NCBI GenBank assembly: GCA_040403535.1
Contig: JBBAKL010000012.1
Coordinates: 1-64,000, forward strand
DNA from: JAHEYG01 sp040403535
GTDB taxonomy: Bacteria > Bacteroidota > Bacteroidia > B-17B0 > Aurantibacillaceae
Direction: 5' to 3'
Length of the DNA: 64,000 nucleotides
Part shown: positions 14,893-25,138 of the stretch, piece by piece
How the letters are laid out: the number at the start of each line of letters is the position of its first letter
How positions within the stretch are numbered: position 1 is the stretch's first letter
Notes under the pieces: model-generated
Seen by the model: the letters and a program-made list of their open reading frames with translations, nothing else
Told to the model about the DNA's origin: nothing
Databases searched by the model: none
Program-made: the position numbers and the translations under genes

Positions 14893-17800
14893 ATGGCCAT
14901 ACTGGGCAAAATTACAAGAATAATACTTAAAACACTCAAATATCTGTTTGTTCTTGTTATTCTTTTGCTTGTATTTATCATCATTGCCGTAAACACCGAA
15001 AATTTACAAACTTGGTTGGCTCAACGCGCCGCATCCTATCTTTCTTCAGAGTTAGGCACCAGGGTAGAGGTTGGACGTGTTCACTTACATTTTGTAAAGA
15101 ATGCTGAGCTGGAAGATGTTTTTGTAGAAGATCACATTCACGATACACTTCTGTACAGTAAAAAAATAAGCGTGGAGTTAAGCGGATTTGATTATAAAAA
15201 GCAAACACTTAATATCGATAAAGTCACCCTGAATAAAACAAAGTGTTACATTGTTCGTCACAAAGGGCAGGAAGATTTTAATTTTCAGCATTTGATCGAT
15301 GTGTTTAGCAGCACCGATACAAGCGCTAAAGCTCCTTCTCAGCCCTGGAAGATTAAATTTGGCACTTTGGTTTTAGATGATGTCGATTTCACTTACCGTA
15401 ATGAGCGTCACAATACGGATGTTTCTGAAAACATGAACTATCAAAACATTAAATGCACAGATATTTATGGGCAGATTCATAATATTAAATTTAACGACGG
15501 AACAATCTACGGAGATATTGAAAATTTAAAAGCCCATGAACAATGCGGAATTGATTTGTTGAATTTAACTACCCGCGCAAAGATCAGTCATAAATTTTTG
15601 ATTTGTAAAAATCTGGATTTAACAACCGGTAACAGTCATGTTCAGGGTAGCATGGCGTTTAAATACCATCAATGGGAGGATTACATAGAGTTTATTGATA
15701 GTGTTAAGATTGAAGGAATGTTGTTAGAGGGCACACATGTTAGTTTTAAAGACATAGCCTATTTTGCCAAAGAGTTGAATGGTTTAGATAAAAATGTGAT
15801 TGTGTACGGAAAGATGGATGGCTTTGTGAAAGATTTTAAAGCCCAAAGCGTTTATTTGAAATACGGAGAACATTCGCTATTTACCGGTGATTTACACATG
15901 AGAGGTTTGCCCGATATGGATAAAACGTATATGAATTTAAATGCCCGTTATTTGGGACTTTCAAAATATGATCTCGAATCGGTTCCGCTTTATCCTTTTA
16001 AAAACAAAGAGTATCTGAATTTACCTTCCGAAGTGGGTCGCCTGGGTGTAGTAAGTTTTAGAGGTAAGTTTGAAGGATATTATCATGATTTTAATGCAAA
16101 TGGTAATTTTAAAACGGCATTAGGTAATGCGCAAACCGATTTAGCAGTTCAGATTGATACGGCAAAGGGGAAAGTAAGTTATCAAGGACTTTTAGCAACA
16201 GATAAATTTAATTTAGGAAAACTACTCAATGTAAATTCGCTTGGATATTTGTCATTAAACTCAAACGTGAAAGGTTCCGGTTTAACATTGAAGGATCTGG
16301 ATGCTGAGCTAAAAGGTAAAATCAATAACATCGCTTATAATAACTATGTTTACCAGGATATCACGGTTAATGGAAACATAAAAAACAAAATATTTAACGG
16401 TGATTTAAAAAGTCGTGATTTAAATGCTGATCTGGATTTCTCCGGAAAAATGGATTTTACCGACAAGATCCCTGATTTTGATTTTATCTCAACCATTAAT
16501 AAACTCAATCTGAAACATCTTGGATTTGTCAATTCAAAAGTAGACGGTTACATTTCCACTCAGGTATTAATCACCTTAAAAGGTGACAATATTGATAACA
16601 TGTCTGGATTAGTCAACTTTGATAATACCATTTATAAAACGGAGAACAACGAATATAAGGTTAGCACCTTTGATCTCAGTCTCGATCAGGAAAAAATAGA
16701 AAAGAGCATTAAATTAAATAGTAATATTTTTAATTTGTCTGTTAACGGTCCGTTTAAACTTTCTAATTTACAGGGAGCCTTTAATCAGTTTTTTTACGCC
16801 TACTATCCGGCTTTTGCTAAAAAGCCCCGCACCAAAACACTTTATGCTGATGCTTTTAAATATAAATTAACCGTTAAGAAATTTAATACGATTCGCGACT
16901 TATTTGTAAGTGACTTAATGCTAAGTTTTAACTCGGTATTTGAAGGTGATTTTGACGCGACTAAGAATTTATTTAATCTTAATTTAAAATCAGATTCGAT
17001 ACGTTATAAATCCATACGTTTTAATAATAACCGTATTGAGTCGTATTCAAAAAACAATAAAGTCAATCTGGTATTAAAGAGTGATAAAATATTTTTAACC
17101 GATAGTATTTCAGTGAACAATTACTTCATGTATGTAGTATCGCAGGATAAAAATTCAAAGTTTAATTTAGAGTGGAATAATAAAACAGTACCAAATAATG
17201 CCGGTAAATTATTTGGTCGCGTATTATTTGAAAATAATACCGCTACTTTCTCTTACGAACAATTTTTCTTAACGGTAAGAGACAGTACCTGGAACATGAT
17301 TACCAACAACAATACCATCATCGATTCATCAGCTTCCATCATATTTAATCCAATTGTATTTGCCAATGGCAGTCAGAAATTCAGCTTAAACGGAGCTCTT
17401 TCCAATGAACCAAAAGACAAACTAGTGTTTGAATTGGTTAATTTTGATTTGTCGCAATTGGCACCGGTTATAGGTGATGCCATTAAAGTTAGAGGTTTTG
17501 TTGATGGCAGTTTTACCTTGCAAAAAGAAATGGGCAATATTGCGTATAGCAGTAACTTAAATTTCAGTAAACTCAATTTAAACGATAATAACTTAGGTGA
17601 AGGCGTGTTGAATGCCGAGTATTTTAATAACGAAAAATATATCTATTTAGATGGGTATACGAGTTTGGGTTTCACCAATTTCGATGGTGACAAAATCAAA
17701 AATATTGCTTTTAACGGATATTATTATCTCAATAAGGAAGATGATAATTTAGATATTACGTTTGATGCCAATCCTGCCAATCTTAATATTTTAAATCGTT

Positions 17801-19386
17801 ATCTCGAAGGAATTTTAACTTTCAAGCCTGCGTTGATTGTTGGTAAAGCAAAAATTACAGGCACGCCTTCTAAACCTATCATCAGCGGAAATTTTAAATT
17901 GATCAATTGCGAAATGAAAGTAGATTACCTGAATGTCATTTATAATATTAAAGGAGAAGTTGAAGTAATGCCGGATCAGATACGTTTTGATGAATTGGGA
18001 ATAGGGGACGATTTAACAAAGAAAAATGAATTTAAAGGAACAATCAACGGAAACATATTTCACGAAAACTTCAGAAATATGCGAATTGACTTTGACGTGA
18101 ATTATAAAAACATGATGGTAATGAATAAGCCGCGAACAGAAAACAGTGCTTATTATGGTAAAGCTCTTGCAACTGGTAATGCTGGAATATTTGGTTACTT
18201 CAATAAAGTGGACATGCAGATTAATGCAAAAACAGACAAAGGAACTGTGTTTACCATTCCGCTTGATAATCCATCTGAAGTGGAAGAAAGTGGGTACATT
18301 AAATTTGTGGTGAAAGATACCGCTAAAGTAGTTTCACAGCCGGAGCCATACGGTTTCACATTGGATATGAATTTAACTGCAACTACCGATGCCGAAGCTC
18401 AGATTATTTTTGATGAGAAGAGTGGAGATATCATAAAAGCAAGAGGTAAGGGCGATTTAAATCTGAAAATTAGTAACTGGGGTAAGTTTGATATGTTTGG
18501 CGAGTATGCCATTCAGAGCGGAGATTACATGTTCACGCTCGAAAACTTTATTACTAAAAAGTTTGAACTCGAAAAAAACAGTACCATTAACTGGAGCGGA
18601 AATCCATATGATGCAGACATAAACATTACTGCAAAATATAAGCAACGTGCTTCTATTGCGCCATTATTCCCTTACGATTCATCCGGAACGTATAAACGCC
18701 GTTATCCTGTTGATTGTAAATTATACATGCGTGAAACATTATTTAATCCGAATATATCTTTCGGACTCGACCTGCCAAGTATAGATGACAACACACGCTC
18801 TAAAATAAATAGTTTAATGATTGACGAAACAGAATTGAATCGTCAGGTTTTTGCTTTGTTATTATTAAAAACTTTTATCACACCTATTCAATACACCCAG
18901 GGTGGAGGAATATCAGCCGGATCAGCTTTAGCAGCTAACAGTACCGAAATGTTATCTAATCGATTATCAGGCTGGCTAAGTAATCTTACAAATGATGTAG
19001 ATGTTGGTGTGAATTACCGTCCGGGAAGTCAGATGAGTAATGATGAACTAGATATAGCCTTATCCAAACAATTGCTGAATAACCGCTTGTCGGTTGACGG
19101 AAGTTTTGGATATAACAGCAGCACCAACACCGGTTCAAACACTAACTCAACAGGTTTAATTGGTGATGTAAGCGTTGAATATAAACTTACCGAAGATGGA
19201 CGTTATCGCGTTAAAGGTTTTAACAGAAGTAATGATAACACACAGGTAACAACCTCGGGAGGACCATTTACACAGGGAGTGGGCGCTTTTTACAGAGAAG
19301 AGTTTGAGGATTTTGACGATGTTTGGAAGCGTTATTATAAAAAAGTTTTATCTTGGGGAAAAAAGGATAAATCTTCAAATCCCTGA
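14893..19386 (+). CDS. tamB: TamB-family (DUF490) envelope lipid-transport / translocation protein
   Basis: A very large protein (1497 residues) with one N-terminal transmembrane anchor (about 8-32) and a long periplasmic part dominated by beta-strand repeats, as in the AsmA/TamB superfamily. The last about 400 residues match the TamB C-terminal domain, including NWGKFDMFGEYAIQSGDY and a stretch that precedes the barrel-contact end. TamB proteins bridge the inner and outer membranes and carry phospholipid or help assemble outer-membrane proteins. TamA is not in the window. The reading frame is intact throughout. It is divergent from tsaD and converges on the SDR gene, which ends 14 nt beyond its stop. 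Confidence 0.92.
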   Translation: MAILGKITRIILKTLKYLFVLVILLLVFIIIAVNTENLQTWLAQRAASYLSSELGTRVEVGRVHLHFVKNAELEDVFVEDHIHDTLLYSKKISVELSGFDYKKQTLNIDKVTLNKTKCYIVRHKGQEDFNFQHLIDVFSSTDTSAKAPSQPWKIKFGTLVLDDVDFTYRNERHNTDVSENMNYQNIKCTDIYGQIHNIKFNDGTIYGDIENLKAHEQCGIDLLNLTTRAKISHKFLICKNLDLTTGNSHVQGSMAFKYHQWEDYIEFIDSVKIEGMLLEGTHVSFKDIAYFAKELNGLDKNVIVYGKMDGFVKDFKAQSVYLKYGEHSLFTGDLHMRGLPDMDKTYMNLNARYLGLSKYDLESVPLYPFKNKEYLNLPSEVGRLGVVSFRGKFEGYYHDFNANGNFKTALGNAQTDLAVQIDTAKGKVSYQGLLATDKFNLGKLLNVNSLGYLSLNSNVKGSGLTLKDLDAELKGKINNIAYNNYVYQDITVNGNIKNKIFNGDLKSRDLNADLDFSGKMDFTDKIPDFDFISTINKLNLKHLGFVNSKVDGYISTQVLITLKGDNIDNMSGLVNFDNTIYKTENNEYKVSTFDLSLDQEKIEKSIKLNSNIFNLSVNGPFKLSNLQGAFNQFFYAYYPAFAKKPRTKTLYADAFKYKLTVKKFNTIRDLFVSDLMLSFNSVFEGDFDATKNLFNLNLKSDSIRYKSIRFNNNRIESYSKNNKVNLVLKSDKIFLTDSISVNNYFMYVVSQDKNSKFNLEWNNKTVPNNAGKLFGRVLFENNTATFSYEQFFLTVRDSTWNMITNNNTIIDSSASIIFNPIVFANGSQKFSLNGALSNEPKDKLVFELVNFDLSQLAPVIGDAIKVRGFVDGSFTLQKEMGNIAYSSNLNFSKLNLNDNNLGEGVLNAEYFNNEKYIYLDGYTSLGFTNFDGDKIKNIAFNGYYYLNKEDDNLDITFDANPANLNILNRYLEGILTFKPALIVGKAKITGTPSKPIISGNFKLINCEMKVDYLNVIYNIKGEVEVMPDQIRFDELGIGDDLTKKNEFKGTINGNIFHENFRNMRIDFDVNYKNMMVMNKPRTENSAYYGKALATGNAGIFGYFNKVDMQINAKTDKGTVFTIPLDNPSEVEESGYIKFVVKDTAKVVSQPEPYGFTLDMNLTATTDAEAQIIFDEKSGDIIKARGKGDLNLKISNWGKFDMFGEYAIQSGDYMFTLENFITKKFELEKNSTINWSGNPYDADINITAKYKQRASIAPLFPYDSSGTYKRRYPVDCKLYMRETLFNPNISFGLDLPSIDDNTRSKINSLMIDETELNRQVFALLLLKTFITPIQYTQGGGISAGSALAANSTEMLSNRLSGWLSNLTNDVDVGVNYRPGSQMSNDELDIALSKQLLNNRLSVDGSFGYNSSTNTGSNTNSTGLIGDVSVEYKLTEDGRYRVKGFNRSNDNTQVTTSGGPFTQGVGAFYREEFEDFDDVWKRYYKKVLSWGKKDKSSNP

Positions 19387-19399
19387 TAATACATGGTAA

Positions 19400-20176
19400 T
19401 TATTCAGTTCTCTTCCGAAGTAAACTCATGATTTTTCTAACTAACGAACGGGGAAGAAATCGCAAAGCGGATACCATTAGCGAATTGTTCATGCCGTGAA
19501 TTGCCACCACTTTTCCGTTCATTAATGCATCATAGCCGTATTCGGCAACTTCTGCGGAGCCAGGTAGTTTTTTTCCTTTAATTAATTGACTGTTTCTCAT
19601 TCCTGAAACTTTCATGAATTCAGATTCAGTGGCTCCCGGACATAGAGCTGTAACAGTAATGCCGCTCCCTTCAAATTCACTTGAAAGCGCCTCGCTAAAA
19701 CTTAATACAAAGGCTTTCGTTGCAAAATAAACACTCATGTTAGGTCCGGGTAAAAATGCGGCGGTGGAAGCTACATTTAAAATTCTTCCGTATTTACGGG
19801 CTTGCATCGATGGTAAAAACAAGTGCGTGAGATGAGTGAGGGCAGTAATGTTTACGTTTATCATTTGTTCTTGTTTGGTCCATTCACTTTCCGCAAATAA
19901 ATTATAATCTCCAAATCCGGCATTGTTTACCAGATAATCAATTTTAATACGACACGACTCACAAAAGTTAAATACTTCACCTGCAGATTGAGGCAAGGAT
20001 AGATCAATTGGAAGCACTTGAATGCTTACTCCAGTACTACTTAATTCCTTGCTTAATTCTTTTAATTTGTTTTCTCTTCGTGCAACTATAACTAAGTTGA
20101 TTTTATTCTTCGCGAAAACTTTCGCCAGTTCATATCCAATACCACTGCTGGCTCCGGTAATCAATGCAGTTTTCAT
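19400..20176 (-). CDS. Short-chain dehydrogenase/reductase
   Basis: Classical SDR of 258 residues. TGASSGIG at the N-terminus binds NAD(P), with VARREN following the second strand (a basic residue favouring NADP). NNAGFG is the structural motif, VAST supplies the catalytic Ser, and YFATK supplies Tyr and Lys. The substrate cannot be told from sequence; relatives are annotated as acyl-glycerone or hydroxysteroid reductases without proof. It starts 14 nt after hutI on the same strand and is probably cotranscribed, with no evident functional link. Confidence 0.9.
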   Translation of the reverse strand: MKTALITGASSGIGYELAKVFAKNKINLVIVARRENKLKELSKELSSTGVSIQVLPIDLSLPQSAGEVFNFCESCRIKIDYLVNNAGFGDYNLFAESEWTKQEQMINVNITALTHLTHLFLPSMQARKYGRILNVASTAAFLPGPNMSVYFATKAFVLSFSEALSSEFEGSGITVTALCPGATESEFMKVSGMRNSQLIKGKKLPGSAEVAEYGYDALMNGKVVAIHGMNNSLMVSALRFLPRSLVRKIMSLLRKRTE

Positions 20177-20190
20177 ACTTCAATAACCAA

Positions 20191-21444
20191 TTAAGATGAA
20201 AAATGTTCTCCGTTTATGATAACTGTTTCTATTAAATTGCTGCCAAAAGAATAAGGAATAAAGCCATAGGAACTGATAGGTTTTGTGATAAATAAGTTTG
20301 CTTTTTTTCCTCTGGTAATACTTCCAACTTGGGAGCTAACGCCCATGGCATTTGCCGAATTAATTGTGGAAGCATTGATTACTTCTTCCGGATTTAATTT
20401 GTACTGAATACAACCTAAGCTCATCATGAAATTCATGTTACCGGACGGGCTGCTTCCCGGATTGTAATCGCTTGCAAAGGCAATTGGTAATCCGGCATCA
20501 ATCATTTTTCGTGCAGGAGGTAGGGGTAAACTTAAAAAGAAAGCAGCACCTGGTAGCACAGTTGGCATGGTATTGCTGTTCTTTAATGTTTCTATGTCGG
20601 CATCATTGCAATATTCTAAATGGTCAACACTTATGGCATTGCATTTAACAGCTGTTTGAATACCGTTACTATGACTCAATTGTTCAGCGTGAACTTTAGG
20701 AATTAATCCGTGATTTAATCCTGCCTCTAAAATTAGTTGAGTTTCAATGGCACTGAAATAACCGTTTTCACAAAACACATCAATGTAATCGGCCAATTTT
20801 TCATTAGCAATTGCAGGAAGCATTTCGTTTATGATTAAATCAATATAACCTTGTTTGTTGTTTTTATAATCGGCAGGAATGGCATGCGCACCTAAAAATG
20901 TGGCTTTTACAGGTATGTAATTTAAATCTTTAAGTCGTTTAATAACACGAAGCATTTTAATTTCCGTTTCAACACTAAGTCCGTAACCGCTTTTAATTTC
21001 AACGGCTCCCGTACCTTGAGATATGATTTCTTTAAACCGAACGAGTGATTGTTCAAATAAGTCATCTTCACTGGTTGCGCGAAGTTTGGCAGCTGAATTT
21101 AATATACCGCCGCCGCGTTTTGCAATTTCCTCATAGCTTAAACCATTAATCCGATCAATAAATTCTGCCTCACGATTACCTGCGTAAACAATATGAGTAT
21201 GACTATCGGCATAACATGGTAATACAATTTTACCTTCTGCATCAATTACTTCTAAACCTGCCCAGTCGGTTATACCCGGAAAATCATCCATGCTGCCGTA
21301 GTCGGCAATTAGTCCGTTATCAATGGCCAGCCAGGCATCATTTATGCAAGGTAATTGGCTCATCTCTTTTCCCGAAACTTTTTCAATTACTGTTTCTCGA
21401 ACCTGAACCAGTGTTTTTATATTTTTGATTAATATCTTGCTCAT
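20191..21444 (-). CDS. hutI: Imidazolonepropionase
   Basis: Third enzyme of histidine degradation; it hydrolyses imidazolone-5-propionate to N-formimino-glutamate. It is an amidohydrolase-fold metal enzyme. DSHTHIVYAG gives metal ligands His82 and His84. The substrate-binding region follows in NGLSYEEIAKRGGGI. KVHAEQ and VDHLEY add ligands, and SDYNPGSSPSGN is a family signature. The length of 417 residues is normal. The other hut genes (hutH, hutU, hutG/ftcD) are not in the window. It is divergent from aroC with an 87-bp gap. Confidence 0.96.
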   Translation of the reverse strand: MSKILIKNIKTLVQVRETVIEKVSGKEMSQLPCINDAWLAIDNGLIADYGSMDDFPGITDWAGLEVIDAEGKIVLPCYADSHTHIVYAGNREAEFIDRINGLSYEEIAKRGGGILNSAAKLRATSEDDLFEQSLVRFKEIISQGTGAVEIKSGYGLSVETEIKMLRVIKRLKDLNYIPVKATFLGAHAIPADYKNNKQGYIDLIINEMLPAIANEKLADYIDVFCENGYFSAIETQLILEAGLNHGLIPKVHAEQLSHSNGIQTAVKCNAISVDHLEYCNDADIETLKNSNTMPTVLPGAAFFLSLPLPPARKMIDAGLPIAFASDYNPGSSPSGNMNFMMSLGCIQYKLNPEEVINASTINSANAMGVSSQVGSITRGKKANLFITKPISSYGFIPYSFGSNLIETVIINGEHFSS

Positions 21445-21518
21445 AATTGTAATCAGCCATAAATGTAAGAAACATCCAACAATTCTGTATTATTAACCCG
21501 CTATGCTCAATATTTTAT

Positions 21519-21526
21519 TAAATTTG
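21519..21526 (+). promoter_or_regulatory. -7 promoter element for aroC
   Basis: TAAATTTG is a perfect TAnnTTTG match and ends 5 nt before the aroC ATG at 21532, so the mRNA would be leaderless or nearly so. No -33 TTTG is seen at the right distance. Confidence 0.45.
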
Positions 21527-21531
21527 TATTT

Positions 21532-22608
21532 ATGGCAGGAAATTCGTTCGGCAAAGTATTTACGCTTAGTACCTTTGGTGAAAGTCATGGTCAAGCTATC
21601 GGCGGCATTCTTGATGGTTGTCCGGCTAACTTAATTATTGATTTGGATTTTATTCAAAATGAACTTGACCGAAGAAAACCTGGTCAATCTGCAATAACTA
21701 CTCAACGAAAAGAAAGTGATACCGTAAAGTTTTTATCCGGAATATTTGAGGGTAAAACTACGGGTACGCCAATTGGATTTATTATTGAAAATGAAAATCA
21801 GAAGAGTAACGACTACAATCATCTGAAAGAAAATTTCCGCCCGTCACACGCCGATTTTACTTATGAAAACAAGTATGGTTTTCGTGATTACCGAGGAGGA
21901 GGACGTTCATCTGCACGTGAAACGGCTTGCAGGGTTGTTGGTGGTGCAATTGCAAAATTAGTATTGAAACAATACAATATTTCTGTGCAGGCATATGTTA
22001 GTTCTGTAAAAAATGTTAAAGTAAATAAGCCCTATCAGCAATTGGATTTATCTAAAACCGATTTAAACAGTATTCGTTGTCCGGATGAGGAAATTGCTAA
22101 AGAAATGATCCGTTTAATTAATGAAACCAGAAAGCAGGGAGACACAGTGGGAGGTATAATTACCTGTGTAATTAAGGGTGTTTCTGTGGGATTAGGCGAA
22201 CCTGTTTTTGATAAACTGCATGCCGATTTAGGAAAAGCTATTTTAAGCATAAATGCTGTTAAAGGATTTGAATTTGGTACAGGATTTGATTCTGTTAATT
22301 ACAACGGCTCACAGTTAAATGATGTTTTTGCCAGTACAGAAGGAAAGATCAGCACCGTTACAAATAACAGTGGTGGTATACAAGGCGGTATAAGTAATGG
22401 CGAGGATATTTATTTCAACGTGGCTTTTAAACCGGTTGCTACCATTATGCAAACTCAAAAAAGTGTGAATTCAAAAGGTGAAGAAGTAGATTTAGAAGCA
22501 AAAGGCCGACATGATCCTTGTGTATTACCAAGGGCTGTACCAATTGTTGAAAGTATGGCGGCTTTGGTAATTGCCGATCATTTATTGAGAAATAAAATTT
22601 ATAGATAA
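21532..22608 (+). CDS. aroC: Chorismate synthase
   Basis: Last step of the shikimate pathway: it converts 5-enolpyruvylshikimate 3-phosphate to chorismate using reduced FMN. TFGESHGQAIGGILDG is the N-terminal family signature. RPSHADFTYENKYGFRDY and GGGRSSARETA are the second signature and FMN-binding segment. RHDPCVLPRAVPIVESM closes the protein. The length of 358 residues is normal. Its stop codon overlaps the next start (TAATG), so it probably heads an operon with the lipoprotein and the spermidine-synthase-like gene. Confidence 0.98.
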   Translation: MAGNSFGKVFTLSTFGESHGQAIGGILDGCPANLIIDLDFIQNELDRRKPGQSAITTQRKESDTVKFLSGIFEGKTTGTPIGFIIENENQKSNDYNHLKENFRPSHADFTYENKYGFRDYRGGGRSSARETACRVVGGAIAKLVLKQYNISVQAYVSSVKNVKVNKPYQQLDLSKTDLNSIRCPDEEIAKEMIRLINETRKQGDTVGGIITCVIKGVSVGLGEPVFDKLHADLGKAILSINAVKGFEFGTGFDSVNYNGSQLNDVFASTEGKISTVTNNSGGIQGGISNGEDIYFNVAFKPVATIMQTQKSVNSKGEEVDLEAKGRHDPCVLPRAVPIVESMAALVIADHLLRNKIYR

Positions 22609-23609
22609 TGAAGTGTTTTAAAATAGTCTTGGTTTTTTTGATTGCTGTTTTGTTTTCAAATTGCAAAACCGCTAATCTGCGTTTCAAGCTATTTAATCCG
22701 CCTGCGGTATCGCTTCCGGAGCATGCAAAACAAATGGCTGTGGTTAACCGCACCATTGTTGACAGTACAAAAAAAGACAAGAACATCATCGAGATGGTGG
22801 TGAGCGGCGAGGCATTTTTAGGCGATAAACTGGGAGCTGAAGATTGTATTTTCAGCTTTTCACAATACATGAATAATTACGGTCCTGTTGCTGCTGTTGT
22901 TCCTCAAAATCACCGTTTATACGGAAACATTGGCGGCTTTCATACTGATCCGTTGGATTGGAATACTGTTACTAAAATTTGTCGCGAAACAAAAAGCAGC
23001 ATATTGATGTCGCTTGAAAAATTTGATACCAATTCGGATGCGATGATTGGAGCGGTTACTAATGGTGTAAATGTGATGAATTCGGTATTGAACGGAAACG
23101 GAGCTCAGGGTTCAAAAGATATCCGTTACCATGTGTCTTACGGATGGATATTGTACGATACATTAAGCAAAACGATTATTTATTACTATGATGATGTTGT
23201 TCATGAAATAGCAAGAGGTGTGCCTGTTTTAGCGCCATTACCAACTGAGGCGGTGAAGAATACCGCGCGCTTTATTGGCGAGCGTGAAGCCAGTAAATTT
23301 AATTCAACTTTCTACTGGGTTCACCGTGAATATTACAAAAAGGGAAAGAGTACTGATTTCAGAATAGGATTCAGAAGAGCTGCGGTTAACGACTGGGACG
23401 GAGCTATTGCTATATGGCAGGAATGTGTAAAATCGCCAAAGGCAAAAACAGCGGGACGCGCCTGCTATAATATTGCTATTGCCTATGAAGTGAAAGGTGA
23501 TTTAAAAGAAGCTTTACGCTGGGCAAAAAAATCATATTCCGATTACGGAACAAAAATGGCTCAAGAATACGTTTATTTACTCGAACGCCGTATTAATAGT
23601 GGACAGTAA
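22608..23609 (+). CDS. Lipoprotein with C-terminal TPR-like repeats (DUF6340-like)
   Basis: A lipoprotein signal (LFSNC, Cys19) is followed by about 220 residues resembling the DUF6340 family of Bacteroidota lipoproteins, which has no known function. Residues about 255-325 form one to two TPR-like helical hairpins (AVNDWDGAIAIWQE, ACYNIAIAYEVKGDLKEA). It would be anchored on the periplasmic or outer face. It overlaps the aroC stop by one base and ends 6 nt before the spermidine-synthase-like gene, so the three are likely one operon, although no biochemical link is obvious. The family name is from recall of its general pattern and is moderate in certainty. Confidence 0.72.
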   Translation: MKCFKIVLVFLIAVLFSNCKTANLRFKLFNPPAVSLPEHAKQMAVVNRTIVDSTKKDKNIIEMVVSGEAFLGDKLGAEDCIFSFSQYMNNYGPVAAVVPQNHRLYGNIGGFHTDPLDWNTVTKICRETKSSILMSLEKFDTNSDAMIGAVTNGVNVMNSVLNGNGAQGSKDIRYHVSYGWILYDTLSKTIIYYYDDVVHEIARGVPVLAPLPTEAVKNTARFIGEREASKFNSTFYWVHREYYKKGKSTDFRIGFRRAAVNDWDGAIAIWQECVKSPKAKTAGRACYNIAIAYEVKGDLKEALRWAKKSYSDYGTKMAQEYVYLLERRINSGQ

Positions 23610-23615
23610 ACCGGA

Positions 23616-25079
23616 TTGAAACAAAAGTTAAATAATTCCATTTTTGTAATCAGTTTCTTTGAAGGAGCCGCTGTAATGGCAACCGAATTGTGCGGCTCTA
23701 AATTATTATCACCTTTTTACGGAAGTAGTTTATATGTATGGGCCTCTGTTATTGCGGTAAGTTTAGGTAGTTTGGCAGCCGGTTATTTTTTTGGCGGACA
23801 ATTAAGTTTAAAGACCAATAAAACAAAACTACTCTTTACGATATTGCTGGTAGCTGCAGTTTATATGGGGATAATGCCTTACCTCAGTAATCTGTTTGGC
23901 AACGTTGCCGTGAGTTTATCGTTATTGAGTGCAGTTGCTTTTTCGGCTGTGCTTCTGCTGGTTGTTCCCATGTTTTTAATGGGGGCTGCATCGCCTTTAA
24001 TCATTGCCATTCAAACACAACATACCGGTGATTCAGGAAAAATGAGCGGATTGGTTTATTCAATTTCTACTCTAGGTGGAATAATCTCCACTTTCATTTC
24101 CGGATTTTATTTAATTCCGTCTTTTGGTATTCATATCACCTTACTCGTATTCTCGGCATTATTGGCTTCATCTTTGTTTTTATTGACTCAAAAAAAAAAC
24201 AATATTAAGATCATTTCGGTGATTGTAATCCTGGTGATTTCAGGTTTTACGTATAGTGTGCCTTCAAAAAATTGTATTTATCAGTCGGATGGTATGTTGG
24301 GAAAAATAAATGTGATTGATGATACTATTCGTAATACTGAAGGGATAAATATTGTAAGGAAATTATTAGTGAATAATGTTGTACAAACCGAAATGGATCT
24401 GAGAACAACTACTTCGGTTACTCATTATATCCATTTACTGGATACAAATATTACAGCAAGCACAACTAAAGGAAGTGCTTTGGTTTTAGGATTAGGAGGA
24501 GGATTAACATCCAATATGCTCATTAAAAAAGGTTATTTGGTTGATGGGGTAGAATTAGATGAAAGAATAATATCTGTTGCTAAAAACTATTTTTATTTAC
24601 ATCCAAATGTAAACGCCATTGAGGATGACGCCCGAAGGTATATTAACGGATGCAGTAAAAAATATGATTTAATTTTAATTGATGTTTTTAAATCGGAGGA
24701 ACAACCTGCGCACGTCATTACATTAGAAAGTTTAAAAAAAATCAAAGAAGGTTTAGCAGATGATGCTATGCTAATGATTAACTGGCACGGTTATTTATTT
24801 GGAGAAAAAGGAAAGGGAACATCCATTTTGCTAAACACATTAAAACAATCCGGTTTCAATTATAAATTGTGTGCAGTTACTCAAAAAGAAGATGAAAGAA
24901 ATATTGTGGTAGTAGCATCTTTAAAAACTTTGCCAAAGCTTAATTTTGAAATCAATGAGCCTATTTCATGTACAGATATTGTTAATTCGGATGCTCGTCC
25001 GTTGCTTGAAAAATACAATGCGCTTGCCAATCAAGCCTGGCGTAAAAATTATATACTTTATTACTATTCAGGCGATTAA
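23616..25079 (+). CDS. Membrane-embedded spermidine-synthase-like protein
   Basis: The N-terminal half (about residues 1-205) has six or seven transmembrane helices of the MFS-like type found in fused spermidine synthases. The C-terminal half (about 225-487) is a spermidine-synthase-fold domain with LVLGLGGGLTSNMLIKKG and VDGVELDERII for nucleotide binding, and LILIDVF where the catalytic region begins. The DF/YxSxxDP signature of true spermidine synthases is not seen, so polyamine synthesis is doubtful. The start is a TTG at 23616; the first ATG (residue 20) would cut into the first conserved helix, so TTG is preferred. It is the last gene of the aroC operon. Confidence 0.82.
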   Translation: MKQKLNNSIFVISFFEGAAVMATELCGSKLLSPFYGSSLYVWASVIAVSLGSLAAGYFFGGQLSLKTNKTKLLFTILLVAAVYMGIMPYLSNLFGNVAVSLSLLSAVAFSAVLLLVVPMFLMGAASPLIIAIQTQHTGDSGKMSGLVYSISTLGGIISTFISGFYLIPSFGIHITLLVFSALLASSLFLLTQKKNNIKIISVIVILVISGFTYSVPSKNCIYQSDGMLGKINVIDDTIRNTEGINIVRKLLVNNVVQTEMDLRTTTSVTHYIHLLDTNITASTTKGSALVLGLGGGLTSNMLIKKGYLVDGVELDERIISVAKNYFYLHPNVNAIEDDARRYINGCSKKYDLILIDVFKSEEQPAHVITLESLKKIKEGLADDAMLMINWHGYLFGEKGKGTSILLNTLKQSGFNYKLCAVTQKEDERNIVVVASLKTLPKLNFEINEPISCTDIVNSDARPLLEKYNALANQAWRKNYILYYYSGD

Positions 25080-25138
25080 GAATAGCTAAATTCTTCGTAA
25101 ATTTATACTTTATTTTTAAACGCATTTTTTGATTTATC

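Noticed and set aside
22445..22870. 141-residue frame antisense to the aroC/lipoprotein junction
   Set aside because: It covers the ends of two confident genes on the other strand and has no recognisable motif.
23616..25079. Calling this gene speE (spermidine synthase)
   Set aside because: The Rossmann part is present, but the catalytic signature of spermidine synthase is not visible and the protein is half membrane domain.
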